A stretch of DNA of 64,000 nucleotides, taken from NCBI RefSeq assembly GCF_002726155.1, contig NZ_PBSH01000031.1, positions 97,572 through 161,571 of the forward strand, given 5' to 3'. This stretch comes from Alcanivorax sp. GTDB taxonomy: Bacteria; Pseudomonadota; Gammaproteobacteria; Pseudomonadales; Alcanivoracaceae. The notes under the pieces are model-generated. The model ran no database searches. It was not told the DNA's origin and worked only from the letters and a program-made list of their open reading frames with translations. This document shows, piece by piece, positions 25,691 through 34,984 of this stretch (position 1 is its first letter; each line of letters opens with the position of its first letter). A program made the translations under genes and the position numbers.

Positions 25691-25715
25691 CAGGTCGGGA
25701 TGCCGGCCTGTTTTT
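25691..25715 (+). terminator. Intra-operon attenuator-like terminator
   Basis: Stem CAGGTCGG / CCGGCCTG (one wobble pair) with a 4-base loop is followed by five T (25711-25715). It lies between the DUF1302 and DUF1329 genes, with the next ribosome site immediately after. Partial termination here would favour expression of the barrel over the downstream genes. Confidence 0.6.
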
Positions 25716-25729
25716 AACGGAGAGCAATC

Positions 25730-27136
25730 ATGTTGAAGAAATTGACCGCAATGGGTGGTGCACTGGCACTGTCTCTGAGCGTAGCGGCCAATGTGCACGC
25801 TGGTGTTTCCAGCCAGGAAGCGGCGAAGCTGGGTAAATCCCTGACGCCATTCGGTGCACAGATTAAAGGCAACGGTAAAGCGATCTCTACAGGTCTGGGT
25901 ATCCCGGATTACACTGGTGGCATTCAGCGCAAGGATATTCCCAAGGAATACACCCGCCCGGGCCAACATCACCCGGACCCGTACAAGTCTGACAAAATCG
26001 CCTTCACCATCAACGCCCAGAACGTGTCCCAGTATGCGGACAAGGTGCCGGACGGTGTGCAGGCCATGCTGAAAACCTACCCGGACACCTTCAAGCTGAA
26101 CGTGTATCCGAGCCATCGCTCCACGTCTGCACCGCAGTGGGTGTATGACAACACCAAAAGCAACGCTACCAAGGCCAAGCTGGGTGAAACCGGTGTGGAC
26201 AACGCCTTTGGCGGTATTCCGTTCCCGATTCTGAGTGGTAGCAACGAGCAGAAAGCCAAGCAGGCAATCTGGAATCACATTTTGCGCTGGCGTGGCCTGT
26301 ACGTAGTGCGCCGTGCGTCAGAAGTGGCCGTTCAGCGTAGCGGTGCCTACTCGCTGATTACCTCGCAGCAGGAAGTGTATTTCCGTTACTACGATCCGAA
26401 GTACAACTTTGACTCCCTGGATAACATCATTTTCTACTACCTGTCCTTCACCAAAGCGCCGGCACGTCTGGCGGGTGGTGCGGTACTGGTACACGAAATG
26501 CTGGACCAACAGAAAATGCCGCGCCAAGCTTGGGGCTACAATGCTGGCCAGCGTCGCGTGCGCCGTGCACCGAACCTGGCTTACGACACGCCGATTGCGG
26601 CGGCCGATGGCCTGCGTACGGCAGACGACACCGACATGTATAACGGTGCGCCAGACAAGTACAACTGGAAGCTGGTTAGCGATAAGCCGGTAGAAATGTT
26701 TATCCCGTATAACAACTACAAGCTGGATAGCGCGGATGTGAAATATGAGACCCTGCTGCAAAAGGGCCATGTGAACTCTGACTACCAGCGTTGGGAGCTG
26801 CACCGCGTCTGGGTGGTGGAAGCAAACTTGAAAGAAGGTGAGCGACACATCTACGAGAAGCGTCGCTTCTATATTGATGCGGATTCCTGGCAGATTGCCG
26901 CCATCGATCAGTACGACCGTCGTGGCGAGCTGTGGCGCGTCAGCCTGGCTTACATCAAGAATTACTACGAAGTACCGACCCAGTGGACCGCTCTGGATAC
27001 GTTCCACGACCTGCGTGCTCAGCGTTATCACGTGCAGTTCCTGGATAACGAAGAGTCAACGATGCTTGATTACAGCCAGCCGGTACCCGGCGACCGTTAC
27101 TTCCACCCGGCAGCGCTACGCCGCCGCGGTCGTTAA
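25730..27136 (+). CDS. DUF1329 exported protein
   Basis: 468 residues with a signal peptide of about 24 residues ending NVHA. Conserved DUF1329 segments include AAKLGKSLTPFGA, WNHILRWRG, LVHEMLDQQ and RRVRRAPNLAYDTP, and it ends in a basic RRRGR tail. DUF1329 is related to outer-membrane lipoprotein-sorting (LolA/LolB-like) proteins, so a periplasmic carrier that receives lipid or another hydrophobic cargo is plausible. It sits between its partner barrel and the YCF48/RND genes. GGAGAG precedes the ATG. Confidence 0.85.
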   Translation: MLKKLTAMGGALALSLSVAANVHAGVSSQEAAKLGKSLTPFGAQIKGNGKAISTGLGIPDYTGGIQRKDIPKEYTRPGQHHPDPYKSDKIAFTINAQNVSQYADKVPDGVQAMLKTYPDTFKLNVYPSHRSTSAPQWVYDNTKSNATKAKLGETGVDNAFGGIPFPILSGSNEQKAKQAIWNHILRWRGLYVVRRASEVAVQRSGAYSLITSQQEVYFRYYDPKYNFDSLDNIIFYYLSFTKAPARLAGGAVLVHEMLDQQKMPRQAWGYNAGQRRVRRAPNLAYDTPIAAADGLRTADDTDMYNGAPDKYNWKLVSDKPVEMFIPYNNYKLDSADVKYETLLQKGHVNSDYQRWELHRVWVVEANLKEGERHIYEKRRFYIDADSWQIAAIDQYDRRGELWRVSLAYIKNYYEVPTQWTALDTFHDLRAQRYHVQFLDNEESTMLDYSQPVPGDRYFHPAALRRRGR

Positions 27137-27177
27137 TTATAAAAACGTCGGTTCCTTGAAGCCGGCAATGCAAAACG

Positions 27178-27210
27178 ACCGGGAGGCCGCCTATGGCTCC
27201 CGGTTGTTTT
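27178..27210 (+). terminator. Terminator-like hairpin after the DUF1329 gene
   Basis: Stem ACCGGGAG-(G)-CC / GG-CTCCCGGT is followed by TGTTTT. It could attenuate transcription into the YCF48 and RND genes. A second small hairpin (GGCCCT / AGGGCC) follows at about 27217-27234. Confidence 0.5.
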
Positions 27211-27254
27211 GTGCTCGGCCCTGAAAAAAGGGCCCTCGGGAAGAGTAAGGGACA

Positions 27255-28346
27255 ATGAAAAAAACAGTGTTAATGGCTTTTTCGGCCATGCTGTCTGCGC
27301 CCCTGCAGGCAGATTTCGTTTCGAATGATGCACCTCTGGTCACCGCTAACAGTTACCTGGATATCGCTTACGCCGATAGCCGGGTTGTTGCTGTGGGCGA
27401 CCGGGGTAAAATTCTCTATTCCGATGATCAGGGTGATCACTGGAAGCAGGCGGTAACGCCCTCTGAAGTGCTGCTCACCTCGGTGTGCTTTGCTGATGCT
27501 CGCCACGGCTGGGCGGTTGGCCACGATGCGGTGGTACTGGGCAGCGATGATGGTGGGGAAACCTGGACCGTGCAATACAGCGACCCTCTGGGTAGCGGTG
27601 AGGAGGATGCGGCGCCGGTTGAGGAGGAGCTGGATGACTACGCCATGGATGATCTCTATGGTGACCCCTACGGTGATGATGCCTACGGCGATGAAGGCGA
27701 CGATCTCTATGGCGATAGTGCTGCCATGGCACCAGTCGATACATCCGGTGCACCGTTGCTGGATGTGTTCTGCGATAGTCGTGATCGTGCGGTTGCTGTG
27801 GGCGGGTATGGCTACTTCCTGCGAACCACTGATGGTGGCGAAACCTGGAATAAAGCCCTGGATAGCCTGGATAACCGTGATGGCTGGCATTTGTATGACT
27901 ATGCCGCTGCCAAAGGCGGAAACGATCGCTATGTAGTGGGCGAAAAAGGCGTGATGTTCCACTCTGCCGACAAAGGCGTGAGCTGGGAAAAATTGCAAAG
28001 TCCTTACAGCGGCACCCTGTTTGGGGTGACGACCATTTCTGATTATAAAGCCTTGGCCTATGGCCTTCAGGGCAATGTGTGGTTGACGGCTAATCGCGGG
28101 CGCAGCTGGGCAAAAATTCCCTCAAAGCTGAGCCGCGGTGTGAACGATGGCACCGTGCTGGCGGATGGCACTGTGGTGCTGGTCACTAATGCCGGTGGCA
28201 TCCTTACCAGCCACGATGGCGGTCAATCTTTTTCCCTGCGGTTCTTGCCGGATCGCGATTCTATCTCCGCAGTTCTTCCTCGTGATGCAGGTGGCATTCT
28301 TGTCGCCGGGCAGGGTGGGTTGCGTGTGATCGAAGACGTTAAATAA
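27255..28346 (+). CDS. Exported YCF48/BNR-type beta-propeller protein with acidic insert
   Basis: 363 residues with a signal peptide of about 19 residues ending LQA. Repeated blades carry GDRGKILYSDDQGDHW, SDDGGETW, TTDGGETW, SADKGVSWEKL and SHDGGQSF, the Asp-box pattern of YCF48/BNR propellers. At residues about 116-155 a blade loop is replaced by an acidic, Tyr-rich insert with four DxYGD repeats, unusual and perhaps calcium-binding. In similar operons this gene accompanies an RND transporter. A periplasmic scaffold or chaperone for the transporter is inferred. The RND gene starts 11 bases downstream. Confidence 0.8.
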   Translation: MKKTVLMAFSAMLSAPLQADFVSNDAPLVTANSYLDIAYADSRVVAVGDRGKILYSDDQGDHWKQAVTPSEVLLTSVCFADARHGWAVGHDAVVLGSDDGGETWTVQYSDPLGSGEEDAAPVEEELDDYAMDDLYGDPYGDDAYGDEGDDLYGDSAAMAPVDTSGAPLLDVFCDSRDRAVAVGGYGYFLRTTDGGETWNKALDSLDNRDGWHLYDYAAAKGGNDRYVVGEKGVMFHSADKGVSWEKLQSPYSGTLFGVTTISDYKALAYGLQGNVWLTANRGRSWAKIPSKLSRGVNDGTVLADGTVVLVTNAGGILTSHDGGQSFSLRFLPDRDSISAVLPRDAGGILVAGQGGLRVIEDVK

Positions 28347-28357
28347 GGGGCACAGCA

Positions 28358-30739
28358 ATGTCAGGTCGTATTTCCAAAAGTATTGCCAGTGGGCTGTTTG
28401 CTGTTCGGCCCCTGATTCTGCTGGCCTTTATCGCAGCCACTGTGCTGCTGGGTTTCCAGGCCAGCAAGATCGAACTGAACACCGATATCCGCAAGATGGT
28501 CCCGCTGGATCATCCTTATATCCAGAATTTCCTCGAACACCAGAATGATTTGAGCCTGGGTAATGACGTCCGCGTGATTGTTGCGGAAACCCAAGGCGAG
28601 GACATTTTCAACGAAGATTATGTCAACGCGTTAAAAGAAGTCACTGACGAAGTCTTTGCGCTGGAAGGCGTTGATCCGAGCAAAATTCGTTCGCTGTGGA
28701 CCAGCAACGTGCGCTGGAACGAAGTGACCGAGCAGGGTTTCCAGGGCGGGGAAGTGATTCCTGCAGGCTATGATGGCTCACAAGATTCTCTGGAGCAGCT
28801 GCGCACCAACGTGCTGCGTTCCGGGCAGGTGGGGCGTCTGGTTGCTGATAACTTCCAGTCCAGCGTGGTGCACGCTTATTTGCTGGATGCCTTGGGTGAT
28901 GACGGTGTCGATATTCCGGCCCTGTCGGCCCGGCTGGAAGAGATCCGCAGCAAGTATCAGGATAAATACCCGAACGTTCGCATTCACATTGTCGGCCTGG
29001 CAAAGAAAGCCGGTGACGTGATGGCAGCGGCGGAAGAAGTGGCCATGTTCTTCTTCTTCACCCTGGGGTTGATCGCGCTGTTGCTGTTGATCGACACACG
29101 TTGCCTGCGCAGTGCACTTACCGTGACGGCCTGTTCCTTTGTGGCGGTGATCTGGCAGCTGGGCATTGTCAGCAGCCTGGGCTTTACCATCGATCCCTAT
29201 TCCATGCTGGTGCCGTTCCTGGTCTTTGCCATTGCGGTATCACACGGTGTTCAGATCGTTAACACCCTGGCCAACTATGCAGCAGAAGGGCGTAGCTCTC
29301 TGGATTCGGCCCGCTCTACGTTCCAGGCGCTGTGTGTGCCGGGCATGGTGGCGCTGGTATCAGATGCCATCGGTTTCCTCACCCTCTACATGATCGATGT
29401 GGGCGTGATTCGTGAGCTGGCCATGGCCGCGAGCATCGGCGTGGCGGTGATCATCATTTCCAACCTGGTCGTTGTCCCGCTGGTATTGTCTTACCTGGGC
29501 GTGAGTGGTGCTTCCATTCGCAAGATTCAGGCAGGGGAAAAGAAAGATCACCCGCTGGCGGGGCTGTTTGCCCGCTTTACTCGCACTCCGTTGGCAGCGC
29601 TATCTATTGCTGTGGCTGTTGCGGGTTATGGTGCCGGTATTTATCTCAGTCAGGATCTCAAAATCGGTGATCTGGACAAAGGGGCTCCTGAATTGTGGCC
29701 GGACCCATGTGAAGACATGGACTGCCCGCGCGGCTATGAGCCCAAGCCTCGCTACCGTTACAACCATGACGTGAACTTCCTGGTATCCAATTACTCGGTT
29801 AGTGCGGATGTGCTGGTGGTCATGGGCAAGACTCCGATGGAGTCCTGTAATACCTATCAGGCCATGCAGACCGTGGATGACCTGGCGTGGAACCTGCGTA
29901 ACGTGGAAGGGGTGCAAGACGTCACGACCATCGCGTCTGCGACGAAGCTGATCTCTACCAATATGAATGAAGGGTCCATGAAATGGGCGACCATTTCCCG
30001 GGATCAGTATGCGCTGAATAACGTCATGAGCTTTATGCCGGACAGCCTGTACAACCTGGATTGCTCCCTGACGCCGGTTTACGTGTTCCTGGACGATCAC
30101 AAGGCAGAAACACTGGAGCGTGTTACCGGAGCCGTAGCCGACTTTGCCGAGTCTCGTAATAACAAGGATGTGATGGAGCTGAAGCTGGCCTCGGGTAACG
30201 CGGGCGTGGAAGCAGCAACCAACCAGACCATCGCCGCCAGCCAGTACCCCATGCTGGCTCTGGTTTACGCGGTGGTGTCGGTGCTGATTCTGATCGCGTT
30301 CCGCTCTTTCCGTGCGGTGATTTGTATCATCGTGCCGCTGGGGCTTACCTCGATTCTCTGTCAGGCACTGATGGCTCACCTTGGCATCGGCGTAAAAGTC
30401 GCCACTCTGCCGGTTATTGCTCTGGGTGTGGGTATCGGTGTGGATTACGGTATTTATATCTACAGCAAGCTATCCGAATACCTGAAGCAAGGGATGGAGC
30501 TGGAAGAGGCCTATAAGCAGACCTTGAAAACCACGGGTAAGGCGGTGGCATTCACCGGTATTACCCTGGCAGTGGGCGTTGTCTTCTGGGTGTTCAGTTC
30601 CATTAAGTTCCAGGCGGACATGGGCATCCTGCTGACCTTTATGTTCCTGTGGAACATGATCGGCGCCCTGTGGCTTCTGCCGGCTCTGGCTCGCTTCCTG
30701 CTCAAGCCGGACCCGGCCCGCGCCAAACTGCGCAGTTAA
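28358..30739 (+). CDS. RND/MMPL-family transporter
   Basis: 793-residue inner-membrane protein with the RND layout: TM1 near residues 18-36, a first periplasmic domain, TM2-6 (about 225-400), a second periplasmic domain (about 440-625) and TM7-12 with the conserved GVGIGVDYGIYI stretch. It belongs to the lipid/hydrophobe-exporting MMPL/HpnN-like group rather than the drug-efflux group. It is the last gene of the DUF1302-DUF1329-YCF48-RND operon, followed by a strong terminator. It probably uses the proton motive force to move a hydrophobic molecule to the DUF1329 carrier and the barrel. Cargo is unknown. Confidence 0.85.
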   Translation: MSGRISKSIASGLFAVRPLILLAFIAATVLLGFQASKIELNTDIRKMVPLDHPYIQNFLEHQNDLSLGNDVRVIVAETQGEDIFNEDYVNALKEVTDEVFALEGVDPSKIRSLWTSNVRWNEVTEQGFQGGEVIPAGYDGSQDSLEQLRTNVLRSGQVGRLVADNFQSSVVHAYLLDALGDDGVDIPALSARLEEIRSKYQDKYPNVRIHIVGLAKKAGDVMAAAEEVAMFFFFTLGLIALLLLIDTRCLRSALTVTACSFVAVIWQLGIVSSLGFTIDPYSMLVPFLVFAIAVSHGVQIVNTLANYAAEGRSSLDSARSTFQALCVPGMVALVSDAIGFLTLYMIDVGVIRELAMAASIGVAVIIISNLVVVPLVLSYLGVSGASIRKIQAGEKKDHPLAGLFARFTRTPLAALSIAVAVAGYGAGIYLSQDLKIGDLDKGAPELWPDPCEDMDCPRGYEPKPRYRYNHDVNFLVSNYSVSADVLVVMGKTPMESCNTYQAMQTVDDLAWNLRNVEGVQDVTTIASATKLISTNMNEGSMKWATISRDQYALNNVMSFMPDSLYNLDCSLTPVYVFLDDHKAETLERVTGAVADFAESRNNKDVMELKLASGNAGVEAATNQTIAASQYPMLALVYAVVSVLILIAFRSFRAVICIIVPLGLTSILCQALMAHLGIGVKVATLPVIALGVGIGVDYGIYIYSKLSEYLKQGMELEEAYKQTLKTTGKAVAFTGITLAVGVVFWVFSSIKFQADMGILLTFMFLWNMIGALWLLPALARFLLKPDPARAKLRS

Positions 30740-30768
30740 CTGGCGCGCTGATTTCGTTGGTTATCTTC

Positions 30769-30794
30769 AAGCCCGGCTCTGCCGGGCTTTTTTT
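30769..30794 (+). terminator. Rho-independent terminator of the envelope operon
   Basis: Stem AGCCCGGC / GCCGGGCT with a 3-base loop, then seven T (30788-30794). It lies 30 bases after the RND stop codon. Confidence 0.9.
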
Positions 30795-30985
30795 GTGCCG
30801 CTTTGCGGCTGCAGCAGGTCTCACGCTGCAGGTAGCACGCCATGCGTAGCGGATTTTGGGAGGTGATAGCGCGCGGACTGGGTTTCCAATGGATTGACCG
30901 TTCGCCTCACTGTCGGACACAAAACATCGAAGTCACCGGGACCGTTGGCTATAATGCCGCCGATTACCACCGATCGGGCACTTTC

Positions 30986-31996
30986 ATGCTGTATTCCCTG
31001 GCACGACCTTTACTGTTTTCTCTCTCTGAAGAGCATTCCCACGAGCTGACGCTGGCAATGCTGCGCAAGCGGGCAGGCAAGTTGTGGCCTGGCACGGTGC
31101 CGGCGGCGCCTAAAGAAGTCATGGGAATCGAGTTCGCCAATCCGGTGGGGCTAGCTGCAGGGCTGGACAAGAATGGTGACTGCATCGATGGGCTGGCGGA
31201 TCTGGGTTTTGGTTTCGTTGAAGTGGGGACTGTTACGCCCCGGCCGCAGCCGGGCAATCCTCAGCCGCGTCTGTTTCGCCTTCCCCAGGCCCAGGCCCTG
31301 ATCAACCGGATGGGGTTCAATAATCTGGGAGTGGAATACCTGGTAGGGGCGGTGAAACGTAGCCGCTATCAAGGGGTGCTGGGGATCAACATTGGCAAGA
31401 ACAAGGATACCCCGGTGGAAGATGCGGTTCAGGACTACCTGATCTGCCAGCAGAAAGTGCACGCCTATGCCAGCTACCTGGTGGTCAATGTGTCCTCACC
31501 CAATACGCCGGGTTTACGCACCCTGCAACACGGCGCCGCTCTGGATGAGCTGCTGGGTACGTTGCGCGAAGCCCAGACGCGCCTGGATCAGGAACACCGC
31601 CGCCGGGTGCCGCTGGTGATCAAGATTGCCCCGGACAACAGCGAGGAAGAGCTGCAGGGGATGGCAGACGCGTTTGTGCAGCACGGAATCGACGGTGTGT
31701 GCGTGGGCAATACCACCTTGTCCCGCGAGGGCGTACAGGGCCTGAAGCACGGAGAGGAACAGGGTGGGCTCAGTGGCGCGCCGTTAACCCCCATTGCCAA
31801 CCGGGCGTTGGCTTCCATGCGCCATGCGCTTAATGGTCGTATCCCTATTATTGGTGTGGGTGGCATTAATAGCGCTGATGATGCACTGGAAAAGCAGCGC
31901 CAGGGGGCGGATCTGGTGCAGATTTACAGTGGCCTGATCTACCAGGGCCCGGGCTTGATCGGTGATATCGCTCGTGCCTGGCCGAAAGGGATTTGA
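30986..31996 (+). CDS. pyrD: Dihydroorotate dehydrogenase, class 2 (quinone)
   Basis: 336-residue membrane-associated flavoenzyme of pyrimidine synthesis that oxidises dihydroorotate to orotate using ubiquinone. N-terminal [13 protein letters not shown] is the amphipathic membrane-association helix of class 2 enzymes. FMN/substrate motifs [32 protein letters not shown] (catalytic Ser) and IIGVGGI are intact. The frame runs 48 codons further upstream, but family length and the N-terminal helix fix the start at 30986. The ribosome site is weak. It is probably monocistronic; a terminator active on the other strand lies just beyond. Confidence 0.95.
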   Translation: MLYSLARPLLFSLSEEHSHELTLAMLRKRAGKLWPGTVPAAPKEVMGIEFANPVGLAAGLDKNGDCIDGLADLGFGFVEVGTVTPRPQPGNPQPRLFRLPQAQALINRMGFNNLGVEYLVGAVKRSRYQGVLGINIGKNKDTPVEDAVQDYLICQQKVHAYASYLVVNVSSPNTPGLRTLQHGAALDELLGTLREAQTRLDQEHRRRVPLVIKIAPDNSEEELQGMADAFVQHGIDGVCVGNTTLSREGVQGLKHGEEQGGLSGAPLTPIANRALASMRHALNGRIPIIGVGGINSADDALEKQRQGADLVQIYSGLIYQGPGLIGDIARAWPKGI

Positions 31997-32027
31997 TCGA
32001 TCCATGTCCCGCTATGGGCTGGACATT

Positions 32028-32050
32028 AAAAAGGGCCCGGGTGGGGCCCT
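32028..32050 (-). terminator. Terminator for rmf
   Basis: Inverted repeat AGGGCCC / GGGCCCT (32032-32038 and 32044-32050), with five A at 32028-32032 on the plus strand, gives a T-tract on the minus strand. It lies about 50 bases after the rmf stop and between the convergent pyrD and rmf genes. Confidence 0.75.
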
Positions 32051-32096
32051 GTGGGTCGGCGCGCTGAACGCGTCGGCGTTGTGAAACTGGAAGAAG

Positions 32097-32303
32097 TTAA
32101 CCGATATTTTTCAGATTCTGGATGCTGGCCACGCCGAGCATTCCGTGAGCAAAGTCAGTGCGACCTTCGCGCCATCCCCCCATCCAGTTGGTGCGTGCCT
32201 GGAGCGTGCCAAACGGGCAGTCTTCACGGGATTTTCCATCCAGGCCGGCGTTGTATCCCCGGTTGTAAGCGCGGTCGTCTTTACTACGTTTTTGTCGCTT
32301 CAT
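32097..32303 (-). CDS. rmf: Ribosome modulation factor
   Basis: 68-residue basic protein that dimerises 70S ribosomes into inactive 100S particles in stationary phase. The pattern RAYNRGYNAGLDGKSREDCPF followed by WMGGWREGRTDF is diagnostic of RMF. It is longer at the C-terminus than E. coli RMF (55 residues), as in Pseudomonas. The frame could start six codons earlier, but MKRQKRSK matches the family start. Its 5' leader can form a hairpin (32342-32378). Transcribed opposite to its neighbours, with its own terminator. Confidence 0.92.
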   Translation of the reverse strand: MKRQKRSKDDRAYNRGYNAGLDGKSREDCPFGTLQARTNWMGGWREGRTDFAHGMLGVASIQNLKNIG

Positions 32304-32341
32304 AAACGCTTTCCCTTTCACAGATAGCGGTACCGAAAAAT

Positions 32342-32378
32342 GGCCCCTCGGCTAAAAACGTAGCCAAGTAGCGGGGCC
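32342..32378 (-). other. Structured 5' leader of rmf
   Basis: Outer stem GGCCCC / GGGGCC and inner stem GGCT / AGCC form a two-tier hairpin about 40 bases upstream of the rmf start. Such structures can stabilise mRNA, which would fit a stationary-phase gene. No riboswitch class is recognised. Confidence 0.45.
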
Positions 32379-32558
32379 GACACATTCAGTATGGGAAAGC
32401 GGTAAGGTGGTGTCGAATACCATGTAGCAATATGGTCAGTGCTGGTTAAGCATATGACGTATAAAGGACAGATTGATGACCGTTTCTCTAATACCATGAA
32501 AAACAAGTAGTTAGTTTTTCGCATAGGGCATGAATCAGTCACTTAAGAGGATTTGGTA

Positions 32559-34673
32559 ATGGAATTTGTGGCCACCTGCATGCCAGGTTTGGCAGATCTG
32601 CTCAGTGACGAATTGTCTTCACTGGGCATATCCGTAACAGAAGCCGGGCGTGCCCATGTGAGTTTTTCCGGAGGCTCGGCGGATGCCCTCAAGGTGTGCC
32701 TGTGGTCTCGACTGTCTGAGCGTGTTCTGTTGCATCTGGCCACGCTGGGTGTAACGCCCGACATCGCGCCGGAAAAGCTCGCCGGTAGTCAGGATTGGCT
32801 GTCGCTGGTGGGCAACAACGCTCCTGTGCACGTGCATATTGAGCACGGTGCAGAGGTACGTGGTGATAACCGGATCAGCGCCAAACGCTTTATCCAGGCT
32901 CTACCAGAGCAGTTTGCGATTTCGCGTGAACCGAAGGGCAGTTGCTGCATTCGTGCTCGCCTTGATCTGAACGAAGCGCACCTGTGGCTGGACCTGGCCG
33001 GTGAGCCCCTGCACCGTCGCGGCTATCGCCTTGCAGGTGGCCGGGCGCCGTTGCGTGAAACCCTGGCAGCAGCCATGTTGTGGGCCATCGGTTGGGGTAA
33101 AGCAGAGCGTCATCCTGCCTTGCTCGATCCGTTCTGCGGCAGTGGCACCCTGGTGATAGAGGCGGCCTTGATGGCTGCCGGGCGCGCCGCCGGTGCTCAG
33201 CGTCAGCACTATGGCTTCCAGCACTGGCGCGGTTGCCGCCGTCAGTTGTGGCTGGATGCCCAGCAGGAAGCGGGTGAGAGCGCCAATCGTCCGGTGCCGG
33301 CGTTGTCGTTGAAGGGCTTTGATGCTGATAGCAAGACGTTGCCGTTGGCATTGCAGAATGCCGAACGTGCCGGGGTGCGTAATGCGATTCATTTTGAGCG
33401 CCGGGAGTTGGGGGCGCTGAGGCCGCGTGACTTTGCGGCCAATGGCATTGTGGTGGGCAATCCGCCCTGGGGCGAGCGTCTTGATGAGAAGCAGCAGGCG
33501 GGCTGGTTACACTATGCCATCGGCCGGATTCTTGCGGTGCGTGCGCCTGGTTATCAAGCGTTACTGCTAGGCGCTGATGTGGACGTAATGGATCGTTCCG
33601 GGATGAATCTGGAGCGGCAGTGGCGCTTGAAAAACGGACCGTTCAATAATTTTATTCGCTTGTATACACCGCGCAAACAGACGCTGCCTGCTGTGGCGCA
33701 AGTGGCCGATGAGGGGGCGTTCAATGTGCCGGAAGGCGCGCAGCCTTTGCTCAACCGTTTGCGTAAGAACGGCAAGCATCTGCGTCGTTGGCTGGAGCGG
33801 GAAGATATCCAGTGTTATCGCCTTTATGATCGCGATCTGCCGGAATTCAATGTGGCCGTGGATATCTATGGCGACCAGGTGTTGGTGCAGGAATTCAAAG
33901 CGCCGAAAACGGTCGACCCTGAAAAAGCGAAAGCACGGCGTGATTGGGCGGTAACGGCGGTGCGCGCCGCACTTGGTGTGCATCGTGAGCAGGTGCATTT
34001 GCGTACGCGTGAGAAGCAAAAAGGAAATCAGCAGTATCAAAAACTGGATACCCAGGGACATTATCGTGTCGTGCGCGAAGGTCAGGCGCAATTGTTGATT
34101 AACTTGCAGGATTACCTGGATACCGGTTTGTTTCTGGATCACCGTCCCACGAGACTGCGCATTGCGGAACAGGCCAGCGGCAAACGTTTCCTCAACTTGT
34201 TTGCCTACACCGGCTCGGCCACGGTGCATGCTGCCGTAGGGGGTGCCAAGCGCACGGTGACAGTGGATTCCTCCAAGCGTTATCAGGACTGGACCGCCTG
34301 TAATCTGGCGGCCAACGGCTTCTCCACCGACCAGCATGAGCTGGTCCGCATGGATGCCATGCGTTGGCTGGATGAATGCAAGGAGCAGTTCGATCTGGTG
34401 TTCTGTGATCCGCCCACCTTTTCCAACAACAAGTCACGCAGTGACTTCGTGGTGGAAGAGCATCATGGCGATTTGATTCGCAAGATCATGCGTTGCCTGG
34501 AACCGGGTGGTGTGCTGTATTTTTCCTGTAATTACCGCCGTTTCCAGATGGATGAAAGCATCAGTAAATGGTTCGACGTGGAAGATATTTCTCGTTGGAG
34601 TATTCCCGAAGATTTCCGCCGAAATGAGAAGATCCATTACTGTTACGCGATTCGCCATGTGGAGGACGCATGA
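32559..34673 (+). CDS. rlmKL: 23S rRNA m2G2445/m7G2069 methyltransferase
   Basis: 704-residue bifunctional enzyme: an N-terminal THUMP domain, then the RlmL methyltransferase (DPFCGSGTLVIEAAL; catalytic NPPWGE at residues 301-306), then the C-terminal RlmK methyltransferase (NLFAYTGSATVHAA; DPPTF at 617-621). It modifies two guanines in helix 74 of 23S rRNA using S-adenosylmethionine. ATG at 32559 with AAGAGG eight bases upstream is preferred to the TTG two codons earlier. Length and order match the fused gammaproteobacterial protein. The next gene overlaps its stop as ATGA. Confidence 0.95.
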   Translation: MEFVATCMPGLADLLSDELSSLGISVTEAGRAHVSFSGGSADALKVCLWSRLSERVLLHLATLGVTPDIAPEKLAGSQDWLSLVGNNAPVHVHIEHGAEVRGDNRISAKRFIQALPEQFAISREPKGSCCIRARLDLNEAHLWLDLAGEPLHRRGYRLAGGRAPLRETLAAAMLWAIGWGKAERHPALLDPFCGSGTLVIEAALMAAGRAAGAQRQHYGFQHWRGCRRQLWLDAQQEAGESANRPVPALSLKGFDADSKTLPLALQNAERAGVRNAIHFERRELGALRPRDFAANGIVVGNPPWGERLDEKQQAGWLHYAIGRILAVRAPGYQALLLGADVDVMDRSGMNLERQWRLKNGPFNNFIRLYTPRKQTLPAVAQVADEGAFNVPEGAQPLLNRLRKNGKHLRRWLEREDIQCYRLYDRDLPEFNVAVDIYGDQVLVQEFKAPKTVDPEKAKARRDWAVTAVRAALGVHREQVHLRTREKQKGNQQYQKLDTQGHYRVVREGQAQLLINLQDYLDTGLFLDHRPTRLRIAEQASGKRFLNLFAYTGSATVHAAVGGAKRTVTVDSSKRYQDWTACNLAANGFSTDQHELVRMDAMRWLDECKEQFDLVFCDPPTFSNNKSRSDFVVEEHHGDLIRKIMRCLEPGGVLYFSCNYRRFQMDESISKWFDVEDISRWSIPEDFRRNEKIHYCYAIRHVEDA

Positions 34674-34891
34674 CGGTTGTGCTCTACACAACCCTGGGTT
34701 GCCATCTGTGCGACCAGGCCAGAGAACTGGTGGCCATGGTGAATCCGGGGCTGGTGCTTACCCCGGTGGACATCGCCGAGGATGATGCATTGATCGAGCA
34801 GTATGGTGAGCGGATTCCGGTGTTGGTGCGCGAGGGCAAAGAGCTGGCCTGGCCATTTGGTGTGCTCGACGTGCAGCAGTTCCTTTCCTGA
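34670..34891 (+). CDS. Glutaredoxin-like protein (DUF836)
   Basis: 73-residue thioredoxin-fold protein with the redox motif CHLC in TTLGCHLCDQA and the cis-Pro segment RIPVLVREG. It belongs to the short glutaredoxin-like DUF836 family often placed next to rlmKL. The start overlaps the rlmKL stop (ATGA), so the two are translationally coupled. It probably reduces disulfides in the cytoplasm; no specific partner is known. Confidence 0.85.
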   Translation: MTVVLYTTLGCHLCDQARELVAMVNPGLVLTPVDIAEDDALIEQYGERIPVLVREGKELAWPFGVLDVQQFLS

Positions 34892-34896
34892 TGTGG

Positions 34897-34947
34897 GGGC
34901 CGGGTTATGCCGCCCAGGCTCTCTGTGCCCTTGGCTAAACCCGGCCC
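34897..34947. other. Hairpin between convergent genes
   Basis: A 10-bp stem GGGCCGGGTT / AACCCGGCCC with a 31-base loop lies between the glutaredoxin-like gene and the convergent tatD. There is no T-tract. It may mark transcript ends on both strands. Confidence 0.45.
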
Positions 34948-34984
34948 GCAGCCTCTGCGGTTCCGCGACGGAATGGTGGCCCGG

